Source of the DNA: Antedon bifida
Taxonomy: Eukaryota; Echinodermata; Crinoidea; Comatulida; Antedonidae
Reading direction: 5' to 3'
Assembly: GCA_963402885.1 (NCBI GenBank)
Contig: OY727094.1
Location: forward strand, 27,468,501-27,532,500
Length of the DNA: 64,000 nucleotides
Shown here: in pieces, positions 1-13,390 of the stretch
How positions within the stretch are numbered: position 1 is the stretch's first letter
How the letters are laid out: every line of letters starts with the position of its first letter
Translations under genes and position numbers: made by a program
The notes under the pieces: generated by a model
The model's database searches: none
Seen by the model: only the letters and a program-made list of their open reading frames with translations
What the model was told of the DNA's origin: nothing

Positions 1-2323
1 ATTGAGACCCCTGTGCAAATTTACAACAAATGTTTGTATGGTTACTTTGTCGGCTGTTAAGTAGGGATGATAGTAGAAAATCTAACCATTAAATTTAACC
101 CTTGAATTCTAAACGCTTTTTAAAGGCATTTTTGTTTACTTGTCCACTTTTAGAGTAAATATAACTAGGCCCTAAAATATTTGAGAGGTTAAAAGAGACA
201 ATGGTAACTAACAACCTGCAAGTCTAATGTTCAAGTGCCCGATTTCACCATTAGTCGAATTACATTTTGTTTCATATAGGCCTAAGTTATGTCAACTTAA
301 TACTGTATTAATCTATTATGTACAAATCTCAAACATTATTTACATGATGATATTTCAAAGGCAATCAAATTAGCTTCCCACAATGCAATATCATTGACAA
401 TGATGCGCTAGGTTATTCAATATAGAATATGGATCTTGTGGAAACAGTATACTATATTGGTAATTGGAACAACGGATCTGAAACTCAGTCTTTTAAAGAT
501 TCCATATACAATTCACTAACAGTAAAGTGATCAGCAATCGAAATAGTAAAATTTAAAATCTCAATTGAGCTAAAGCAACTAAACTGAGATTTTCTGTCTA
601 TGCGCTCACTCTCAAAATATTCACATGAGAATTCTTTGTCTCTGTCCAAGACGAATCTCAACGAATCAATTTCCTACTAAAGTGGATTTTCAATGTCCAA
701 AATATAATCATCATACACCCATAAATTCAGGTCAGATGTAGTATCTCTTGTACTTTTTATGTGCCGAAGTTGTTATGAGAAACTTATAGCTTATAATACG
801 TATGTTAGAATGTATCTGACACTTAACCCTGTAGGCAGTGATACAAGTGTGGATATAAGGGATTGTGATCAGCACATAAGTACGCAAAGTCGGCTACATT
901 AAAATAGTATTGGATCAGAAGTACTCACTTAAGTGGAATTACCATTAATGTTTGACTGGGTATATAAACCTAAAGTAGATCGAACAAACTTAAGTGTTAT
1001 CCGTAGCTTGACTTTAAATTCAGTACGAAAAACACGTGTTTTACAATACAATCATGATTAATATCAGTAAAAATGCCAATACAAATCACTTAATTGCTGT
1101 ATATAATTGAAAATTCATATTAAAGAGGTATCCTGTTGTGAAAATATATTTATAATTTACAGAATTATTGAAAATTAAGTAAATAATATGATGATAATTT
1201 GATATGATGATTGTGACCTACCAGGTAAACACGTAAATTTCGAGGTGCAATTTAGGCTAAATGAATTGTATTTTTAAAGTTTGCTACCATATTTTGCCTA
1301 AGTCCTAAAAAAAAAAATCATACACAGGATTTAAAAGTCATATTATGACGATTATAATGATGATCAGTCAAGAATGAACGTGCATATAACAAAATTGCAC
1401 TTTTGATGACGTAAGAGTTCAATGGAGTAGTTATTTAATAACATGTGACTGATATCATTCAATCAAGTGCAAGAATATACTTAGGTGTTTTATAAGGTAC
1501 AATACAAAAACAACACTTTCATGAATTAAAAGTCTCTTCCACTTTATTCAATCGAGCTAGAACTTAACCTCTGGTTCTATGTGGGTCAAGTAGGGGTTTC
1601 GTTTATAGGTCTGGTGTGTGATAAATGAAACAGAATACATATGACATATAAATATAATAATTATGTGAACCTGTTGTGTATAACGTTCTCATGTGCAACA
1701 AAGTATTTCTCTTTTATGACCATGACCGAAATAATTATGTAAAAAACTATTGTTCGGAAAATAATTTTGTCACAAATAATTATTAATAATCCGTTTTGCT
1801 TTTTATCACTGTTGATCTCCTTCAGGTAATTGCGGATACTATTTTAAGTTGTTTGATTTTCACTCTTCCCTGATTTTTACCATTGTTTTACTCTTCAGCC
1901 AACATTAATCACATGAAAAGTGTTGAGTTGTTACTGTTTCAAAACGAAACCCGTAATTCATTTATTTTCAAGGTCTGATTACGGAAATCCTCGACTTAAT
2001 TAAGTATAATTACGGGAACCACTAGGCCTATTTGCTGTATTGTATTATGCATTAATTAATTATAATTAAAAACACGTTTGTTTAACAACCACCTATACTG
2101 ATATCCCGTCCCACTCATTCATAAAATACATAAATATACAAAAAGAAAAAAAACAGATGAAAAGAGGTAATTAAGAATGACGATTATTATTTTTACGGCG
2201 GCCGTGGGTCTATTAACTGTACTTCTAATAGTTTATAAAGCGTCCTACACATCGTGAATCCAGTGAAATGCCTTCTTGCATTGATTTCATATATTTGTCT
2301 GTTTTCCTGTACAACCTCAACCC

Positions 2324-2419
2324 TTTTTAGTCGCAACTCTATAGCTCGCTATGTCGGTTGTTTGGTCGGTAAACACTAACTTGAGCACGCGACTGCAGCC
2401 ATGTGTATATGGCCTTGTT
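2324..2419 (+). repeat. Dispersed AGTCGCG/CGGT repeat, copy 1
   Basis: This is an approximately 100-bp element running from TTTTTAGTCGC through a short CGGT-rich stretch and GGTAAACACTAACTTGAGC to CGACTGCAGCCATG and TATATGGCC. Related copies lie at 2,541-2,623 (inverted), 20,337-20,447 and 31,924-32,043. The family is not known to me, and no terminal inverted repeat or coding capacity is visible. Confidence 0.75.
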
Positions 2420-2540
2420 TTTGTTATCTGTACTATGATTCTTGGATTAAGATTTTTTCTTTTGATATGGATATATTAATCATGGTATTCCGAAATAAAA
2501 AAAATAATGATGAATGAATCCCTCAGAAATGTAGGTTAAC

Positions 2541-2623
2541 AAGGCCATATACATGGCTGCAGTCACGTGCTCAAGTTAGTGTTTACCGACCAACCGACCG
2601 ACATAGTGAGCTGTAGAGTAAAA
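2541..2623 (-). repeat. Dispersed AGTCGCG/CGGT repeat, copy 2 (inverted)
   Basis: This is the reverse-complement copy of the repeat at 2,324-2,419, about 120 bp away, so the two form an inverted pair. It starts with AAGGCCATATACATGGCTG and ends in the GACATAGTGAGCTGTAGAG side of the element. Confidence 0.72.
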
Positions 2624-4142
2624 ATGAATAAGCGAGGCTTATGATTAGAATATTTATAAGCCAATATAAAAGTATCTATTTTTGACATAAGAAATAAGAG
2701 CATAATAAGAGTGGATTATGACGATGAATCGAACACGTGGGATATGAGAAATATCTAGAATACAATATAAGCTATCTACTTATGTCATCCATGCGTTCCC
2801 AGCGGTATTATCATGTTTAACCTTATAGCTATATTGATAATTTCCGATAACTTTACACAATGTCATTACTATTAACTGTACCCAGCGGTACTTGATTATC
2901 CAATATACAGTTTACTATTAATAAGGCTATCTATTAGTGTTCAGTATTAGCAATTCACTTCATACATAATAAGAAAGGTTAGCTGCCTGTGACTTTAAAA
3001 ACGTGATTATTATAACAATAAACATTACGAAAGCTTAATTCCATTTCGATATAGATCTCTAACGATTTCCACACCATGATATTATGGTAATCGAGCAAGT
3101 CATTGAGAGATACGGTTTAACTTAATTATTAAGTATACGGTACATTATGATTATTAAATATGAAGAATGTTAAAGAGTGGCAGCTACATGTATCTGTAAT
3201 TCTAATATAATATCCACTATATTTAACCTTAGTCTGATTTAGGTGAATATATGCTTGTGTTACGGATTGGGCAAAAACAGGTACATATAGAGTATAACAA
3301 GTTATTACCATAAAGGTACTTAATTGAGGTTAAATTATTTTTGGTTGAATTTCGCCCTACCTTATTAATTTCGATCTACTGTAATTTCGCATTCATGATT
3401 CGTCTTTGTTCTAAACCTAAGGGAAGAGTGAAATTACTACCTCTATTCCCTGACCTAACGATTCATTTTTTGTTTCATTCTTTCCCCGATTGCAACTGAG
3501 TGGCTAGCTAAATATGCGTTTATACTGTTTTACTTGGTCTAGGCCTATAACATAATGCATTTAACTTTTTTTTTAATTGATATATAGGCCTATGTTTAAA
3601 TTATGTGAAATGTTTTTACTCAACACAATAAATCTTTATTATTATCTTTATATGAAATAATGTAAATATCAAACAAAAACAAATAACTAAACAGGAAGTA
3701 CTAAATAATCTGACTACATTAATCAAATTTTGGATATGTTTAATGTGTTTAATGTATGAATATGTTTAATGGTTTAATGGTTTTAAATTTATATAGCGCA
3801 AAATACAAATACTCTATGCGCTGTTTAGCACAAGTGTAAAAATTAAAATTTTGATGTAAAATATGTTTCTTATGTTTAAGTTTGTTATAATCGTTCGGTA
3901 TATTAGAAGATTTAATTCAGCATCAACTTGAAGTGTTTTAAAAAGCTTAACTTAACTAATATGCATTTCCGTCAAACGAATTGGTACATAATTGACCAAT
4001 GAGATTAAAATTAAAGATTTCCGTTTAATTTGCTGTTTTCTACGTCTTTTTTTACAAGTATTACTTTTTATACTTTTTATACAAGTATTAATTTTTATAC
4101 AAGTATTACTTTTTATTGTGACTTCTTTCTGGGTGTGGTAGT

Positions 4143-4235
4143 CTAAAGCTCTGTCTACACTTTCAAACTTGATGTGACAAAAAATGTGATGTGGCCATAT
4201 ATGGACATGATGATGTCATATCACTGCCGTCTAAT
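4143..4235 (+). mobile_element. Half copy of the CTGTCTACAC MITE family
   Basis: The stretch TAAAGCTCTGTCTACAC is followed by TTCAAACTTGATGTGACAAA and ATGTGATGTGG, which matches one end of the MITE seen whole at 23,221-23,382. Only one terminus is recognisable. Further fragments of the same end occur near 5,598-5,640 and 5,755-5,790. Confidence 0.55.
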
Positions 4236-5245
4236 TTATAGATCCAAGAATTACCACTTCCAATATTGCGGAAGGTAGAAATCACAATAATTACTGACAA
4301 GGCGTAGACGTGCTTTACTGTCCAAAGGTTCATTTCAATTTAAAGGCCCTTTCCAATTACAATCTTTCAATTAAGGGTCAAATGTTGGAAGTCTGGAATA
4401 TGTTGCTATAGAAAGTATAATGTTAACACAAGTGGTTTTAGACATTTGTACTTTCTATATACACCTGAATTGTTTATCAATAATATAGGTTTCTTTTCAT
4501 TTCATCAACGTAACGATGAGAGGTATAGAATACAAATTATTAAACCTCAGAAATTATAATAGAATAATCCATTCATTAATCAAATGATAAATTTCGTTTA
4601 CAAACATTATTACTAAATACCTCAAAATATCGGTCTTTCCAATTAGGCAATAAAATAATCCTTCCTTTGGGACACCTCTCGCGAACACTGTCATATGAAA
4701 TCAATTAAAACAATTTAATTGGCAATAGGCCTTAGTATGTTGTAACACGATGACAAACTCCTATTCAAAGGACACTCCTATTAAGAAGATATCTTGGGTT
4801 TAAACATGAATGGTTCAGATTCCTATATTCATACATGGACATGTTTTAAATTGAATTCGAAATAGTTTGACGTACAATTTCAACCAAGCAATTAAATCAA
4901 GCACACACACACAATCGAGCACACAGGAATGTATGTATTTCTGTGTCAAGTGTTTAATAGGCAACATCATTAGACATGGAAAACTACTATAGATTGCGAA
5001 CATGAACCAATTGTAAATTGTGAGATTATATAATTATATTTTAAATGCAACACTATCAAGCATGCGTTATCTAAGAATACCGATGAGTCCCAAATGTCAC
5101 ATTGAAACAGAGAAAGGTTTTATCACGCTTGTGTTACTTACACAAGCAGAAATATCCGATATCGACTATTAACATCAGCGTCTAAGCTTCAATTACGAAT
5201 CAGATAAAACATTCATTTTTCAATGCACTGTTGACTATCACTGAT

Positions 5246-5381
5246 GCATTGAAAGATGCACCAGTGAGAAGATTCATGCATTGGCTTAGAACGGGGATAC
5301 CCTACGGAATTCCGCATTGAAAGATGCACCAGTGAGAAGATTCATGCATTGGCTTAGAACGGGGATACCCTACGGAATTCC
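5246..5381. repeat. 68-bp perfect tandem duplication
   Basis: Two back-to-back copies of a 68-bp unit (5,246-5,313 and 5,314-5,381) start GCATTGAAAGATGCACCAG and end CTACGGAATTCC. They are identical as read, so the duplication is very recent. Confidence 0.9.
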
Positions 5382-5445
5382 GAATAAAAAGACATCGGGG
5401 TCCTGTGTGAATTGAACATGCATAACGGTGTAGTATTTAGCTAAA

Positions 5446-5790
5446 ATGTCAGCAAAATATAGCAACCATTAATTAGAATTTATTCAGAGGGTCATTTGTT
5501 ACAAACAAACAAATAATTATGTTGAAGTAAGGTTGACACTTTGTTAAACTACACAAGAAGAAAAACTTGCAATGGGGTTAAGATTACACGCCTTTTGCTT
5601 AAGCTCTGTCTACACTATCAAACTGGTTTGACAAAATGTCAGAAAATATAGCAACCATTAATTAGAATTTATTCAGGGTCATTTGTTACAATGTAGTGTT
5701 GAAGTAAGACAAAACAACTTGCAATGTGGTTAAGATTATACGCATTTTGCTTATAATCTCTGTCTACACTAATCAAACTAGTTTGGTAAA
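5446..5790 (+). repeat. Direct duplication carrying MITE ends
   Basis: A block of about 150-190 bp is present twice (about 5,446-5,626 and 5,638-5,790). Each copy contains AGCAACCATTAATTAGAATT, then CAACTTGCAATG and TTTTGCTTA, then the start of the CTGTCTACAC MITE terminus. The copies differ by small indels. Confidence 0.7.
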
Positions 5791-6520
5791 AAATAAATAT
5801 GATAGTGATAACTATGAAAGTGAAAGTTAACGAATCATCAGTTCATTGCAATTGCATAACGATGGTTAACAGATTCTCAGAAATATTACTGGTAGGTAAA
5901 TACTGTACTACAAAAAACAATATTTTAATGAATTCTTATAGTAAAAGCGCATATATGACGCAAGTCCATTTCGCTATATAAATGTGTTTGTATTACTGTT
6001 TGTGTCCATATGAGTATAATCATAGACAGAATTTGACAGTAAAAGGATGAACAGACCAAGATAGTGTTAATTTGTGTTTTGTCAATAGTTCACAGGTAGA
6101 CATTACGATTATCACATTAATGTGTGAATATAATAATTTTAAACCATGAACTATTTTTAGCAATTATGTAAATTATACTAATTTAAATAGACATGTAATA
6201 ATTATAAAATAACATTGTATCAATATAAAAATTGAATCTTTCCAAGTTAATCGAAAATAATATAATCCAGATAAATTGTCAAAATAGAATACGATGTTTG
6301 ACTATAATTGTCAATGAATTCGTTGATTGTCGTCTTAATTAGATCACGAAGGAATAATTCCTTCTCGAATGACTGATACATGTAAAGCAATTCCTACTAA
6401 ATACAGAATTGTGGCCGAAAAAAAAGACCAGTCTAAAGTCAATAAACAGTGTGCCGTATCGCGTCTTCTGACAACAACGGTAACGGTAATAATTTATATA
6501 GAATCTATGTTCCGCCCTGT

Positions 6521-9500
6521 AGTCCATGGGCCAGGTCCAGTTTTTTGTGAAAGCAGTATCAAATTGGTGGCAAATGCTACCATACATTTTTGGAAAGCTT
6601 AATATGTCTACTTTTTAGAAATCCATGATAGCAATGCCAATTGTACAGCTTAATAGTCATTTTTTAGGATTATATAACACCGCCTACGGAAAATATGCAA
6701 CACAAAATTTTGGGGTAGGGGGTAACACTTTTGCTAATAACTCGGGATTTAATGAACAGATTTGCATTTTCTTGGTATCAATATGTAGTGTATAGACTGC
6801 TTAAGTGTAATATATTTTTCTAAGTAAATCCAACAATTATTGACGCCATTAGAGGTCAGAAGGTCATTGAACTTTAATAAAAAATGATTTTTTGTCTAAT
6901 ATTAACTTATAACTTTCAGTTTTTAACAAAAAAAATACAATAGATGTTATGCAAACTGATGTTTTCATGAACATATAGACCCAATAAACAAGAAAATTGA
7001 AGTTAAAGATTAACAAAATATGAATATGCTGTGTATTATGAAGAAATTTGTTGTTTTTAGTAATTTGTAATCAGTTACAATTATGGGGTAGGGGGTAACA
7101 TTTTTGCGAATAACTTACAATTTAGTTAACAGATTTGCATTTTCTTGCTATCAGTATGTAGTGTATAGATTGCCTAATTGTAATATACTTTTTAAAAATG
7201 AATCCCGCATTTGTTGACATCTTTAGAGGTCAAAAGGTCACTGACCTTTAATAAAAAATGCAATTTCTTCTAAATTAGCTTATAAATTTCAATTTTAAAC
7301 ACAAAAATACAAGATATCTTATGCAAACTAATGTTTTCTTAAGCCTATAGACACAATAAATTGAAGTTAACTTTTTTTCAAAATTGAATATGCTGTGCAT
7401 TATAAAGAAATTTTTTCGTCATTAGTAATCTTTGACAATAATGGGGTAGGGTGTAACGTTTTTGCAAATAACTTAAGATTTAGTGAAGAGATTTACATTT
7501 TCTTGTTATCAGTATGTAGTGTATGGATTTCTTTATTGTAATATGCTTTTAAAAAATGAATCGAACATCTATTGATGTCTTTTAGAGGTCAAAGGTCAAT
7601 GACCTTTAATCAAAAATGCAATTTCTTCTAAATTAGCTTATAAATTTCAATTTTAAACACAAAAATACAAGATATCTTAAGCAAACTAATGTTTTCTTAA
7701 ACCTATAGACACAATAAATAAGAAAATTGAATTTAACAAACAAATATTCTGTGAATTTATGAGGACATTCTGTCTGTTAATAGTAATGTATTATTAACAA
7801 TTATAGGGTAAGGGGTTACATTTTTCCTAATAACTTTGTATTTAGTGATCACATTTGCATATTTTTGATATTAATATGTACTGCGTAGGTTGCCTAATTG
7901 TTATATTCATTGTGAAAAAATAAAACGTAACATATATTGACATCTTTGTAGGTCAAATGGTCATTGAACATTTAAAGAAATGCAATTTCGTCCAAATGTA
8001 ACATTAATAAAGTTTCAATATTTAACGCAAAAATACACCAAATCTAACTTTTTTTTAAACCTATAAAGACAATGGACAAGAAATTGAAGTTAAAGATTAA
8101 AAACAAATAAACATGTGTAATAATATTAGGAATTGTGACCGTAATAGTAATTTGTAATTATTAAACATTATGGGGTAAGGGGTAACTTTTTTGCTAATAA
8201 TTTTGAATTTAGTCAACATATTTTGCATTTCTAGGAACCAATAAGTAGTATATAAACTGTTTAATTGCTATATATTAAAAAATTATCAAAATGTTAGGCC
8301 TATTACCAATAGATTTATGTGGTTTTTAACTTATTAAACCTATAGAAAAAAATTCACCGTTTAGTATTGTTATGGGGTACGAAATAACAAAATGCATGAC
8401 TTTTTGGAAGGTATACATTATTTGATTTATTATTAATTAAAATAAATGAATTTTAAATACCGTATTAGGATAATAAATATATCTTTGATGTTTTATTATT
8501 ACATATTGATAATAATAAACATATCCAGCTTCTGTGTTGTAAATTGTTTTTTATAATTTACATATTCTAAACATTCAATTGTCTATAGTAATCATAGAAA
8601 TTGTTTAGATTACCAATTATATCTTTTATTTGTAACTGATAAGATATTCTAAGGTTATAAGTGTTCATCTGGTTTGCAAATGCAAATGAGATAGTTTTCT
8701 AAACAAAACTGTTATGGTATTGTAATATTACAGGACAATTACATTTTACTTCATCTTGATTCAAAGAAAACAGTTAGTTCATTCAAACTCATTATTATGT
8801 CAATTTTTTAGATTTTCATATTAGCTGCAGTTCCACATCTTCCACATACGTTTGAAAGAACTGGGTATCTCTATGTTTTCATATCGCAGTTTGAAGTATG
8901 TGCCATGTATCTTGGCATGGTCGAAGGTGGTTGTAAGTTTTCCCCATTTTGATCAAGGTTACCATTAATATCTATTAACCAATGTTTTAACCAAGAACAC
9001 TGGTGCAACATGTTACGGTCTTCAGTCTCTTTGTATTTTCTGGACTTCTGGAAAGGACCCAAAATATTGTGTCGAGAGAGACATTGACATGGAAATTAAC
9101 AATTATATTGGAGGATAACTCTGACACAACCACCTAAAGTTAGGTGAGAAGGTCCAGTCAATACAATTTACACAGGAAGGAAAAATCATATCTGGTACAT
9201 CTTCAGAAGAGACTGTCATGCATACTTTACATTTTCCTCTTTGCTCACAGACGCCACTGAGCCAAATAGTGTTTCTATCCATTGTTGGATGCCCTTCACA
9301 TCTCTAGAGAATACAGACTGAAGACTATAACGTGCTGTACCAGTGTACTTGGTTCTAGTATTTTCGTCAGCTTTTTCATAACATTTTAAAAGATATTAAC
9401 GGTAACGTTGATCAAAATCGGGAAACTTGCAAAGTATCACATTCCAAAATGTCAAGGAACATTGCACAAGATCATACTTCAGTTTGCGATAACAAAATCA

Positions 9501-12065
9501 TGTCTTTTTAAGATTTCTATATATACCCAGTTGTTTTAAATGTTGTAGGCTTTACTGGAATTTGACGATGTAATATAATAGAATTAATTTTTCTAGAAAG
9601 TGTGAATTGCTAAACTGCAGCTGATATGCAGATCTGAAACATTTACATATTGTTACTGAGTTCATTTTTGTAAACCAAGATACAGGAAAATGTCAGATGA
9701 ACATTTATAGAAAAAGAATATCTTTTAAATACAAATTTAATTGGTAGGCCCTAGTGTCATTTTTAAAATTATTAATTATATAAGTCGATTAATTGATTTA
9801 AAGTACAATCTGTAAAATAATAACAATTTATACAGTATAGTCTAAAAACAGTAGCTGGAGGATATGTATTTAAAAAATAACCAAATACCCTATCTAAAGT
9901 AGTGGAGCTGTAGCTTGGTGGTTAACGTGCTTGCCTTCCAATCCCAAGGCCCGGGGTTCAATCCTGACCTAGTGCCAGGCTTGTAACTCACGACTCTTTC
10001 AACTCCACTCCTTAAGCCTTAAGTGAGACTATTATAAAATAGTTTATCCACCCTGTAATTTCATGATGAAATAAATGTTTTTATAAAGCTCCTATCCTCA
10101 TATTAAAACAAAATCATTAATTTTTTTTTCAATAATGTATACCCTCCAACAAGTCATGCATAATATTATTTTGTACCCCACAACAACACTAAATACTACA
10201 ATTTTGTCTACAGGCTTTAAATAAAACTACACAACCACTATTGGTAATATTATTTGAGATTAAAATGTTGCATAATTTTTTGATATAACAATTTTTAATT
10301 TATACAGTTTATACAGTACCCTACTTATTGTTACCAAGAAATGCAAAATATGTTCAACAATGAATTCCAAAGTTATTAGCAAAAATGTTACCGCTTACCC
10401 CATAATTTTTAAGGATTACAAATTACTAATACGATCAAAATTCTTCATATTGTTAGGGCCTATACATGTTTATTTGTGTAATCTTTAACTTTAATTTGTA
10501 TTTGTACATTGTCTTTATAGGTTTGAAAAAAAACCCAGTTTGTAATAGATTTGTTGTATTTTTGTGTTTAAAATTGAAACTTTATTAATGTTAAATTTGG
10601 ACCAAATTATATTTTTTGTTAATATTCAATGATCCTTTGACCTACAATGATGTCAATATGTTACGTTTTATTTTTTCAACATGAATATAACAATTAGGCA
10701 ACCTACACAGTACATATTAATACAAAAAAATGCAAATTTGATCACTAAATACAAAGTTATAGAAAAAATGTTACCCCTTACCCTATAATTGTTAATAACA
10801 AATTATTATTAACGGACAAAATGTCTTCATAAATTCATAGAATATTTGTTTGTTTAATTTCAATGTTCTTATTCATTGTGTCTATATGTTTAGGAAAACA
10901 TCAACATAAGATCTCTTGTAAGTTTGTGTTTAAAATTGAAATGTATAAGTTAATTTAGAAGAAATTGCATTTTTGATTGAATGTCATTGACCTTTTGACC
11001 TCTAAAGACGTCAATAGATGCTGGATTCATTTTTAAAAAGTATATTACAATAATGAAATCCATACACTACATAATGATAACATGAAAATGTAAATCTGTT
11101 CACTAAATCTTAAGTTATTTGCAAAAACGTTACCCCCTACCCCATAATTGTCACAAATTACTAATGACGAACAAGTTTCTTTATAATGCACAGCATATTC
11201 AATTTTGAAAAAATGTTAAATTCAATTTTCTTATTTATTGTGTCTATAGGTTTAAGAAAACATTAGTTTGCATAAGATTTCCTGTATTTTTGTGTTTAAA
11301 ATTGAAATTTATAAGCTAATTTAGAAGAAATTGCATTTTTTATTAAAGGTCAGTGACCTTTTGACCTCTAAAGATGTCAACAAATGCGGGATTCATTTTT
11401 AAAAAGTATATTGCAATTAGACAATCTATACACTACATACTGATAGCAATAAAATGCAAATCTGTTAACTAAATTGTAAGTTATTCGCAAAAATGTTACC
11501 CCCTACCCCATAATTGTAACTGATTACAAATTACTAAAAACAACAAATTTCTTCATAATACACAGCATATTCATATTTTGTTAATCTTTAACTTCAATTT
11601 TCTTGTTTATTGGGTCTATATGTTCATGAAAACATCAGTTTGCATAACATCTATTGTATTTTTTTTGTTAAAAACTGAAAGTTATAAGTTAATATTAGAC
11701 AAAAAATCATTTTTTATTAAAGTTCAATGACCTTCTGACCTCTAATGGCGTCAATAATTGTTGGATTTACTTAGAAAAATATATTACACTTAAGCAGTCT
11801 ATACACTACATATTGATACCAAGAAAATGCAAATCTGTTCATTAAATCCCGAGTTATTAGCAAAAGTGTTACCCCCTACCCCAAAATGTTGTGTTGTATA
11901 TTTTCCGTAGGCGGTGTTATATAATCCTCAAAAATGACTATTAAGCTGTACAATTGGCATTGCTATCATGGATTTCTGAAAAGTAGACATATTAAGCTTT
12001 CCAAAAATGTATGGTAGCATTTGCCACCAATTTGATACCGAAAAAATGTCTGGCCCATGGACTAC
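6521..12065. mobile_element. Giant near-complete palindrome (foldback-type DNA element)
   Basis: Two arms of about 2.6 kb read as reverse complements of each other around a small centre near 9.06-9.25 kb. The outer part of each arm is five tandem units of 358-373 bp marked by GGGGTAGGGGGTAAC (left about 6,711, 7,084, 7,442, 7,805, 8,170; right, inverted, about 10,390, 10,770, 11,131, 11,493, 11,869). Inner parts also match: TTTTGATCAAGGTTACC near 8,950 corresponds to an inverted copy near 9,410. The arms end at AGTCCATGGGCCA and its complement. Both arms carry a related, decayed coding-like stretch with TED-N-L-QC-W and DINGN-DQN. No intact transposase was found. A recombination-made head-to-head duplication is an alternative origin. 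Confidence 0.8.
9901..10085 (+). mobile_element. tRNA-derived SINE, copy 1
   Basis: The 5' part has a box-A-like GTAGCTTGGTGGTTAACG and a box-B-like GGGGTTCAATCC at tRNA-like spacing, followed by a non-tRNA body (CTAGTGCCAGG, AAAATAGTTTATCCACCC) and an A/T-rich tail. It lies in the right arm of the giant palindrome with no counterpart in the left arm, so it inserted after the palindrome formed. A second copy lies at 14,181-14,395. Confidence 0.75.
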
Positions 12066-12155
12066 TGGATAGATACAGATTCTACGTGGGAAAAGCTACG
12101 CGGTTTTCCGCTTACTGCTACCCGGCGCTCGTCTGTGTAAATTGTCCTTTATACA
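12066..12155 (-). mobile_element. Half MITE of the ACAATTTACACAGAC family
   Basis: Read on the minus strand this begins AAAGGACAATTTACACAGAC and continues through AGCGGAAAACCGCGTAGC to CTGTATCTATCC, matching the MITE in BMS1 intron 14 (52,014-52,218). It abuts the right end of the giant palindrome. A diverged piece of the same sequence (TAGAATCTATGTTCCGCCC) abuts the left end near 6,498, so the palindrome may have these termini or sit inside such an element. Confidence 0.55.
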
Positions 12156-13074
12156 TATTTTAAGCGATATTGTTCTTTCTTTTTTGACTTGTTATTCACA
12201 TACAATGGCCATTTGACCACGAGTTGTAAACCCGGTTTGTATTTTTATATATTTTTGGAAATAAATAGATTATCAGGAAATTAATTTAACTACATGCGTT
12301 CTCGTTTACGATTCAAACTATTATGACTATTTTTTAGAAGAAATTATATTGTTATTTTAAAACGAAGCAGCTGTTTACAATGTTGATAATAAAGGTTGGT
12401 TGTCGAATGGCAGCTTTTCACTTCAGTAAGACAGAATGTCAACGTGACAAATTCGATCATAATTCAAATGTTTTGATATCACAATTCATTTAAATTCTGT
12501 TAACAAATTATAATAAATTAATTAATTAAGTTGATGGTAGAATGAAGATACACGTTGTATAGCAAAAATCGAAACAGAGCCTAATACTCAAATAAAGAAG
12601 AATGTATATATGTTATAGGCCTACACCCAAAACGACGATCGGATCCGGAATGACGGATGTACTTTCGATGGAAAATGGAATGAATACCGATTATAAACGA
12701 GCATAAAATAGTACGGCGAAAATAGTAATAGTAAAGAAAATAAAATTTTACGAAACTGCAGGTGGTGACTTTGGGGGTGATTTTAATCATTAGCTGTGAA
12801 TGTGAACAAAAACCCAACATGATGTAATGGCAGCAACACCGCCGCCGGTGCAATGTTGTGAAATGGGAGATTTTGCAATGACGACGGATGGATCGGATGG
12901 TCGTATATCCTATCCTAACCCCACTTGATAATCACATAAAGAAACAACTTTTCCGAACAAACAGTTTAATGTTAGCTATAATTATGAGGGTAAAACACCA
13001 CGTAGTAATCACTTGTGTCAATAGGCCTAACTGATTATAAGTCTCAAATTGATAAGTCTCAAATATAGTTTAAT

Positions 13075-13100
13075 CCATGGAGTAATTCTTTACTCCATGG
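13075..13100. repeat. Short CCATGGAGTA hairpin, copy 1
   Basis: CCATGGAGTA and TACTCCATGG form a 10-bp perfect inverted repeat with a 6-nt loop. An almost identical hairpin lies at 13,366-13,390 (5-nt loop). The two may be the ends of a small element of about 316 bp, or independent insertions. Confidence 0.5.
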
Positions 13101-13365
13101 TTTAATCACTAAAGCTAAACCGTATTCATTACAAAGGTATCCCTGATGAAAGAATAATAGATATAGCATAAAACTATAATCATGATTAGATTAATTCTTT
13201 TTATAACACAAACTTTAAAAAAAGTTAATAGCCTATATCTTAACAATTAATTTCCGCTTGATGATATCTTTTATTTCAACTTTTGCCGCTCAAAGACCAA
13301 TTTAAAGATAGTGTTTCAGCATTATGAGACAGACTGATTTATCATTCTAATGTCCTATGTACAAA

Positions 13366-13390
13366 CCATGGAGTATTCTTTACTCCATGG
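13366..13390. repeat. Short CCATGGAGTA hairpin, copy 2
   Basis: Same 10-bp inverted repeat as at 13,075-13,100, with a loop one base shorter. Confidence 0.5.

Noticed and set aside
2177-2257. 26-codon hydrophobic open frame resembling a signal-anchor exon
   Set aside because: Too short, not followed by a good donor or a matching second exon; chance is the simplest explanation.
6339-6602. Overlapping open frames of 77 and 82 codons on opposite strands
   Set aside because: Both lie at the edge of the giant palindrome and MITE remnants and show no domain.
9901-9975. A functional tRNA gene
   Set aside because: Box A and box B words are present but the acceptor and anticodon arms do not fold properly and the sequence is repeated with a non-tRNA body at 14,181, so it is a SINE.
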